DNA of 64,000 bases, from the NCBI GenBank assembly GCA_034664085.1, contig JAXDII010000001.1, positions 14,561-78,560 of the forward strand, read 5' to 3'. Shown piece after piece: positions 60,191 to 64,000 of this stretch. The notes under the pieces were generated by a model, which worked only from the letters and a program-made list of their open reading frames with translations, searched no databases and had not been told where the DNA came from. The position numbers and the translations under genes are program-made. Position 1 is the stretch's first letter. Each line of letters begins with the position of its first letter. The DNA comes from JACVRW01 sp034664085. GTDB lineage: Bacteria; Actinomycetota; Thermoleophilia; Solirubrobacterales; Thermoleophilaceae.

Positions 60191-61180
60191 ATGACACCCA
60201 TTCGCGGTCCACTCGCACGCCTCGACCGCTCGCGCGACGAGCTCGCCAAGGCTTGGCTCGTGCGGCTGATCGAACGCGCCTCGCTCGAGGAGATCAGCGA
60301 GCTTCCGACCGAGCAGATCGCGCGGGAGCTCCCGCAGCTGATCAGCGACATCGTCGGCTCGGTCGCGAGCGCGAACGGAGACCCGTACCAGCTCAGCGAT
60401 GAGCAGGCCCAGCGGGCCGCGTCGCTGGCCGCGCTGCGCAGCGGCCGCGAGACCAACGTGGGCGACGTCGCGCGTGACATCGCGGCGCTGCAGGCCGTGC
60501 TGGTGCGGGCCCTGCGCGACGAGCTCGCGGAGAGCGAGCCGGAGCGCTTCGCCGACGCGGTCGAGCGCCTGGCCGACGCAACCGGGGCGATCCAGGCGGC
60601 CGCCGTCGAGGAGCTGGTCCGCAGCCGCTCCCGAGAGCTCGAGTCACAGGCCAACACCGATCCGCTCACCGGCCTCGGCAATCTGCGCCACCTCCAGCGC
60701 GAGCTCGCCCACATGCTCGAGATCCAGAAGCGCTACGGACACCCGTTCGGCGTGCTGCTGATGGACATCGACGGGCTGAAGCGGATCAACGACTCCCAGG
60801 GGCACCAGGCCGGCGACCGGCTCCTGATGCAGGTGGCGATGGCGCTGCGCCGGTCGATCCGCAACGTCGACGTGGCGGCCCGCCTCGGCGGCGACGAGTT
60901 CTGCGTGCTCGCTCCCGAGCAGGGGGCAGAGGCGGCGACCCTGCTCGCCGAGCGGCTCTCCACCGCCGTCACCGAGGAGATCTCGATCCCCGCGGACCCG
61001 CCCGTGGGCCTCTCGATCGGAGTCGTATCGTGCCCGGAGCACGGCGACGAAGCCGAGTCGCTGATCGACGGCGCCGACCGCGCGATGTACCGCGCGAAGG
61101 CGGCAGGCGACAACGTGGCGCTGGGCGAGCCCCCTCCGGCCGAGGTCGCCGAAGAGACCAACAACGGCACGCCCGGCTAG
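60191..61180 (+). CDS. Diguanylate cyclase (GGDEF domain)
   Basis: This 329-residue protein has an N-terminal helical region (about 1-150, not recognised). A GGDEF domain follows with TDPLTGLGNLRHLQREL, LMDIDGLKRINDSQGH and RLGGDEFCVLAPEQG. An RxxD inhibitory site (RNVD) lies five residues before GGDEF, so product feedback is likely. It makes c-di-GMP, and the multi-PAS EAL protein at 37431-40043 could remove it. Confidence 0.92.
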   Translation: MTPIRGPLARLDRSRDELAKAWLVRLIERASLEEISELPTEQIARELPQLISDIVGSVASANGDPYQLSDEQAQRAASLAALRSGRETNVGDVARDIAALQAVLVRALRDELAESEPERFADAVERLADATGAIQAAAVEELVRSRSRELESQANTDPLTGLGNLRHLQRELAHMLEIQKRYGHPFGVLLMDIDGLKRINDSQGHQAGDRLLMQVAMALRRSIRNVDVAARLGGDEFCVLAPEQGAEAATLLAERLSTAVTEEISIPADPPVGLSIGVVSCPEHGDEAESLIDGADRAMYRAKAAGDNVALGEPPPAEVAEETNNGTPG

Positions 61181-61248
61181 CTCGGCCGCCCGCGCCCCCG
61201 CGAGGGGGGGTTCCGCACGAAAGTCCAGCGATAGTGGACCAACGTATG

Positions 61249-61269
61249 GCACCCCCCGAGTCGGGGTGC
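61249..61269. terminator. Hairpin between convergent genes
   Basis: GCACCCC (61249-61255) and GGGGTGC (61263-61269) form a seven-base stem with a seven-base loop, between the cyclase and NarL-type regulator genes. Smaller hairpins lie at 61195-61208 and 61223-61239. There is no T run. Confidence 0.5.
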
Positions 61270-61282
61270 TCGGACGCAGCCC

Positions 61283-61909
61283 TTACTCGATCAGGCCATG
61301 GCGGATGCCGATCGCCACGGCTTGCGTGCGCGTGGACGCGTCGAGCTTCGCCAGGATGCGCTTGGTGTGCGTTCGCACGGTCTCGGTCGATAGGCCGAGC
61401 TTCTGGGCGACGGCGTCGGTCTGCATGCCGTCGGCCAGCATCTGGAGGATCTCCCGCTGGCGGGCGCTGAGGGTGCGGTCGCCCTCGTCGAGGACGATCG
61501 TGGAAGACAGGCCCGGGTCGACGTAGAACTCGCCGATGCGCGCGGCCTCGATCGCCCGGATCAGGTCCTCGGAGGGGGAGTCCTTGCGCACGTAGCCCTT
61601 GACGCCGGCCTTGAGCGCCTCGCTCAGCAGGCGCGCGCCGCCGTCGGAGGTGAAGACCACGATCGGCGCCTTCAGCTCGCCGCGCAGCTTGCTGACCACC
61701 TCGCCGATGTCGACGCCGACCCGCCAGGGGTCGACGATCACCACGTCGGGCGGCTCGCCGTTGACTGCGGCGCTGGCCTCCTCGATGGAGGCGGCGTCGG
61801 TGACTGCCGCCTCGCCGAAGGCCTGCTCGAGCACCGCCCGGACTCCGGCCCGGACCACGGGGTGGTCGTCGACGATGAGGCAGCGAGGAGATTCCTTCGC
61901 GCCGGGCAT
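61283..61909 (-). CDS. NarL/LuxR-type response regulator
   Basis: This 208-residue protein has a receiver (RCLIVDDHPVVRAGVRAVLE, Asp in VVIVDPWRVGVD, Lys in GYVRKDSPSEDL). The LuxR domain reads LSARQREILQMLADGMQTDAVA and TETVRTHTKRILAKLDAS. It is an orphan: no kinase gene is adjacent. It is followed on the other strand of the hairpin by the cyclase gene. Confidence 0.92.
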   Translation of the reverse strand: MPGAKESPRCLIVDDHPVVRAGVRAVLEQAFGEAAVTDAASIEEASAAVNGEPPDVVIVDPWRVGVDIGEVVSKLRGELKAPIVVFTSDGGARLLSEALKAGVKGYVRKDSPSEDLIRAIEAARIGEFYVDPGLSSTIVLDEGDRTLSARQREILQMLADGMQTDAVAQKLGLSTETVRTHTKRILAKLDASTRTQAVAIGIRHGLIE

Positions 61910-61930
61910 GCCGGCCGAAGCATACTGCCG

Positions 61931-62182
61931 CTAGGGGCGCGGGACGCGGCGCAGCACCTCGCGTGCAACGCCGTTCGCCACGCGTGCGCCCGCTGCGGCC
62001 AGGCCCGTCGCCGTGCGGATGGCGCCGGCCACCGGGTCGCCGCCCTGCGTGTCACGGGCGTCGGGCTTGGCGGAAGGAGCAGGCGCTTCGGTCGCTTCCT
62101 GGCGCTGCGCAGGCCGCTTGTCGCTGCGCCGGCCGGGGCGCGAGTGCGGCAGATTCCCGAGCACACCACCGTCGTCGGCCAT
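61931..62182 (-). CDS. Small conserved hypothetical protein
   Basis: This 83-residue protein starts ADDGGVLGNLPHSRPGRRSDK and ends with an Ala-rich helix (TATGLAAAGARVANGVAREVL). The beginning is characteristic of a small family I associate with this bacterial group; it has no known function. ATG at 62182 is preferred to an upstream start that adds unlike residues. Confidence 0.55.
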   Translation of the reverse strand: MADDGGVLGNLPHSRPGRRSDKRPAQRQEATEAPAPSAKPDARDTQGGDPVAGAIRTATGLAAAGARVANGVAREVLRRVPRP

Positions 62183-62366
62183 CGTGAAGAAGTCTAGACC
62201 GCGGCGCTCTGGGTACAGCCCCTCAAGACGCCGGCCGAAGGTTTCGAGACGTACCCGGAGCGGGGACAAAGCGAGGGCGAGCACGGGTGGCGCGTATCGC
62301 TGCGGACCGAACGGAGTAATTCAGTTGGTTGACTGGCAAGTCGGCGGAGATTCCGCTTTCCGCCGC

Positions 62367-62394
62367 TTGACTTCACTATATGTAGCGTTAGTGT
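62367..62394 (+). promoter_or_regulatory. Probable promoter of the primary sigma factor gene
   Basis: TTGACT (62367-62372), a 16-base spacer and TAGTGT (62389-62394) stand in the AT-rich patch CTTCACTATATGTAG. This is the most AT-rich stretch in the 278-base gap 62183-62460, which holds no gene. Another TTGACT lies at 62329-62334 without a clear -10. Confidence 0.45.
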
Positions 62395-62460
62395 GGTGCA
62401 CGGTTGGATTTACTCGGCCCGGCGCCGGCCGCTGGGCCCTGCTTGACGCCAAGGAACGGA

Positions 62461-63555
62461 ATGTCTGTAGCTGAACTGCAAGAGCTCGAAGAGGTCAGGC
62501 TGCTTGTCGCCAAGGGGCGCCAGACCGGAGTACTGACCTACGCCGAGGTCGCCACTGCGCTGGCCGAGGTTGAACTCGACGAAGGAGATGTCGAGGAGCT
62601 GCACGGCTACCTCGAGAAGAGCGAGATCGAGCTGGTCGAGGACGACCCGACCGCCAGCGAGCCCCAGGTGGAGCGCGCGGTGGATCGTCGGAGCCGACGC
62701 AAGAAGGCTTCGATCGACCTGAAGCCGGACATGACAACCGATTCGCTTCAGCTGTTTTTGAAGGACATCGGCAAGGTCAGGCTGCTCACCGCTCAGGAGG
62801 AGGTCGACCTCGCCAAGCGCATCGAGCGCGGCGACCTCGACGCGAAGCAGAAGATGGTCGAGTCCAACCTGCGGCTCGTCGTCTCGATCGCCAAGAACTA
62901 CCGCAACCAGGGGCTGCCCTTCCTCGACCTGATCCAGGAGGGCACGCTCGGCCTGGTCCGCGCCGCGGAGAAGTTCGACTACCGCAAGGGCTTCAAGTTC
63001 TCGACGTACGCCACCTGGTGGATCCGCCAGGCGATCGCCCGCGCGCTCGCCGACAAGGCGCGCACGATCCGCATCCCGGTCCACGTCGTCGAGAAGCTGA
63101 ACAAGATCGGGCGCGCCGAGCGCAAGCTGGTCACGGAGCTGGGGCGCGAGCCCACCGCCGAGGAGATCGCCGACGTGACGGGCATCGAGCCCGACGAGGT
63201 CGAGTCGATCAAGCGCTCCGCCCAGGCGCCGGTCTCGCTCGAGAAGCCGGTCGGCGACGAGGAGGAGTCCGAGTTCGGGCAGTTCATCGCCGACGAGCGC
63301 GCCGAGTCGCCGTACGAGCGCGCTGCCGAGATCCTGACGAAGGAAGCCCTGCGCGAGGCGCTCGAGAACCTCTCCTACCGCGAGCGGCGCGTCCTCGAGC
63401 TCCGCTACGGCCTGGGTGGCGAGCACCCCCGCACGCTCGACGAGGTCGGCCGCACCTTCAACGTCACGCGCGAGCGCATCCGCCAGATCGAGAACCAGTC
63501 GCTCAAGAAGCTCCAGTCGCTGGCTGAAGCGCAGAAGCTGCGCGACGTCGCCTAA
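62461..63555 (+). CDS. rpoD: Primary RNA polymerase sigma factor, RpoD/SigA type
   Basis: This 364-residue protein has a region 1.1-like start. Region 1.2 is SLQLFLKDIGKVRLLTAQEE, regions 2.1-2.4 include NLRLVVSIAKNYRNQGLPFL, DLIQEGTLGLVRAAEKFDYR and KFSTYATWWIRQAIARALAD. Region 3 is in the middle, and region 4 has YRERRVLELRYGLGGEHPRT and VGRTFNVTRERIRQIENQSL. AAGGAACGGA fixes the ATG. As the housekeeping sigma it should read the TTGACA-type promoters described here. Confidence 0.95.
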   Translation: MSVAELQELEEVRLLVAKGRQTGVLTYAEVATALAEVELDEGDVEELHGYLEKSEIELVEDDPTASEPQVERAVDRRSRRKKASIDLKPDMTTDSLQLFLKDIGKVRLLTAQEEVDLAKRIERGDLDAKQKMVESNLRLVVSIAKNYRNQGLPFLDLIQEGTLGLVRAAEKFDYRKGFKFSTYATWWIRQAIARALADKARTIRIPVHVVEKLNKIGRAERKLVTELGREPTAEEIADVTGIEPDEVESIKRSAQAPVSLEKPVGDEEESEFGQFIADERAESPYERAAEILTKEALREALENLSYRERRVLELRYGLGGEHPRTLDEVGRTFNVTRERIRQIENQSLKKLQSLAEAQKLRDVA

Positions 63556-63580
63556 CTCAAGAGCGCCGCAGGGCGCGCCG

Positions 63581-64000
63581 ATGAGAGTCGGGATGTTCGA
63601 CATCGACGACGCGCTGCGGTATCTCATCGTCAACGAGGGATCGGACCTCCACCTGAAGGTCCCGGCCCCGCCGATCGTCCGCATCCACGGCAACATGGTG
63701 CCGATCGATGGCGCCGAGCGGCTCACCGCCGACGACACCGACCGGGTGCTGCGCGAGATCCTCACCGACGACAACAAGCTCGCCGAGTTCGCGTCCGAGA
63801 ACGAGGTCGACTTCAGCTACCAGATCGAGGGCCTGGCCCGGTTCCGCGTGAACGCCTTCCGCCAGCGCGGCTCCGTCTCGCTGGTCATGCGCGCGATCCC
63901 GGTGAACATCAAGTCCGTCGACGACCTGCTGCTGCCCCCGGTCATCACCAAGCTGGCCGAGGAGGAGCGCGGGATCATCCTGCTCACGGGCACCACGGGC
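63581..64000 (+). CDS. pilT: Type IV pilus twitching ATPase PilT, 5' part
   Basis: The first 140 residues are visible and the gene runs off the end of the window. It has the PilT N-domain (LRYLIVNEGSDLHLKVPAPP, VPIDGAERLTADDTD, FRVNAFRQRGSVSLVMR). The beginning of the Walker A loop is at the edge (LLTGTTG). Most PilT family members read GPTGSGK; here GTTG. ATG at 63581, with 63593 as an alternative. Retraction motor for pili; gene name by similarity. Confidence 0.85.
   Translation, partial: MRVGMFDIDDALRYLIVNEGSDLHLKVPAPPIVRIHGNMVPIDGAERLTADDTDRVLREILTDDNKLAEFASENEVDFSYQIEGLARFRVNAFRQRGSVSLVMRAIPVNIKSVDDLLLPPVITKLAEEERGIILLTGTTG

Overview
The window is about 64 kb of very GC-rich, densely coded, mostly chromosomal DNA. 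GTG and TTG starts are common, and many neighbouring genes overlap by 4 bases (NTGA). The content fits a mesophilic actinobacterium of the Thermoleophilia/Solirubrobacterales type: a primary sigma factor of that style, EgtB/EgtD, dodecin, GlpX fructose-bisphosphatase, MMPL and LuxR-type regulators, and a conserved protein beside moeA. The lineage is inferred from protein style, not from a marker search. No rRNA, tRNA, CRISPR, phage or transposase gene is visible.

Region 1 (1-18.2 kb) is a catabolic island. It holds RidA and GlcG/HbpS proteins, a polyamine-type ABC importer (919-4946), a luciferase-like flavin monooxygenase, an IclR regulator, an Old Yellow Enzyme-type reductase and an aldehyde dehydrogenase. 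A six-gene minus-strand operon encodes an alpha/beta hydrolase, a fumarylacetoacetase-family enzyme, a gentisate-dioxygenase-like bicupin, an FAD hydroxylase, HyuB and HyuA. Three promoters share one architecture: TTGACA, a weak -10, then CGAMCG-N4-CGACCGATAATC about 10-17 bases past the expected start. This makes the island one candidate regulon, probably under the IclR protein. The substrate is unknown; a ring compound with an amide or N-heterocycle is my inference.

Region 2 (18.2-33.5 kb) holds cupin and VOC proteins, a pair of small coupled genes, and a histidine kinase/response regulator/membrane protein/MMPL exporter operon. Next come an ANTAR regulator, an anti-sigma-like ATPase, a fatty-acid desaturase with a cyclopropane-synthase-like methyltransferase, an amidase and two universal stress proteins.

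Region 3 (33.5-50.3 kb) holds an SNF2/SMARCAL1-like helicase, a PAS-PAS-GAF-LuxR regulator and a multi-PAS EAL phosphodiesterase. Two surface proteins follow, one with five repeats of about 41 residues and an LPLTG sorting signal. After them come an Ada-AlkA fusion and Ogt, divergent around a 38-bp interrupted palindrome, then an rRNA methyltransferase and an O-acylation cluster of one MBOAT and three SGNH proteins.

Region 4 (50.3-54.25 kb) holds thiolase, SDR, EamA and Lrp genes. It is bracketed by inverted copies of a 74-bp palindromic element, one of which supplies the last residues and stop codon of the Lrp protein.

Region 5 (54.25-64 kb) is core genome: egtD, egtB, dodecin, glpX, moeA, a diguanylate cyclase, a NarL-type regulator, the primary sigma factor and the start of pilT.
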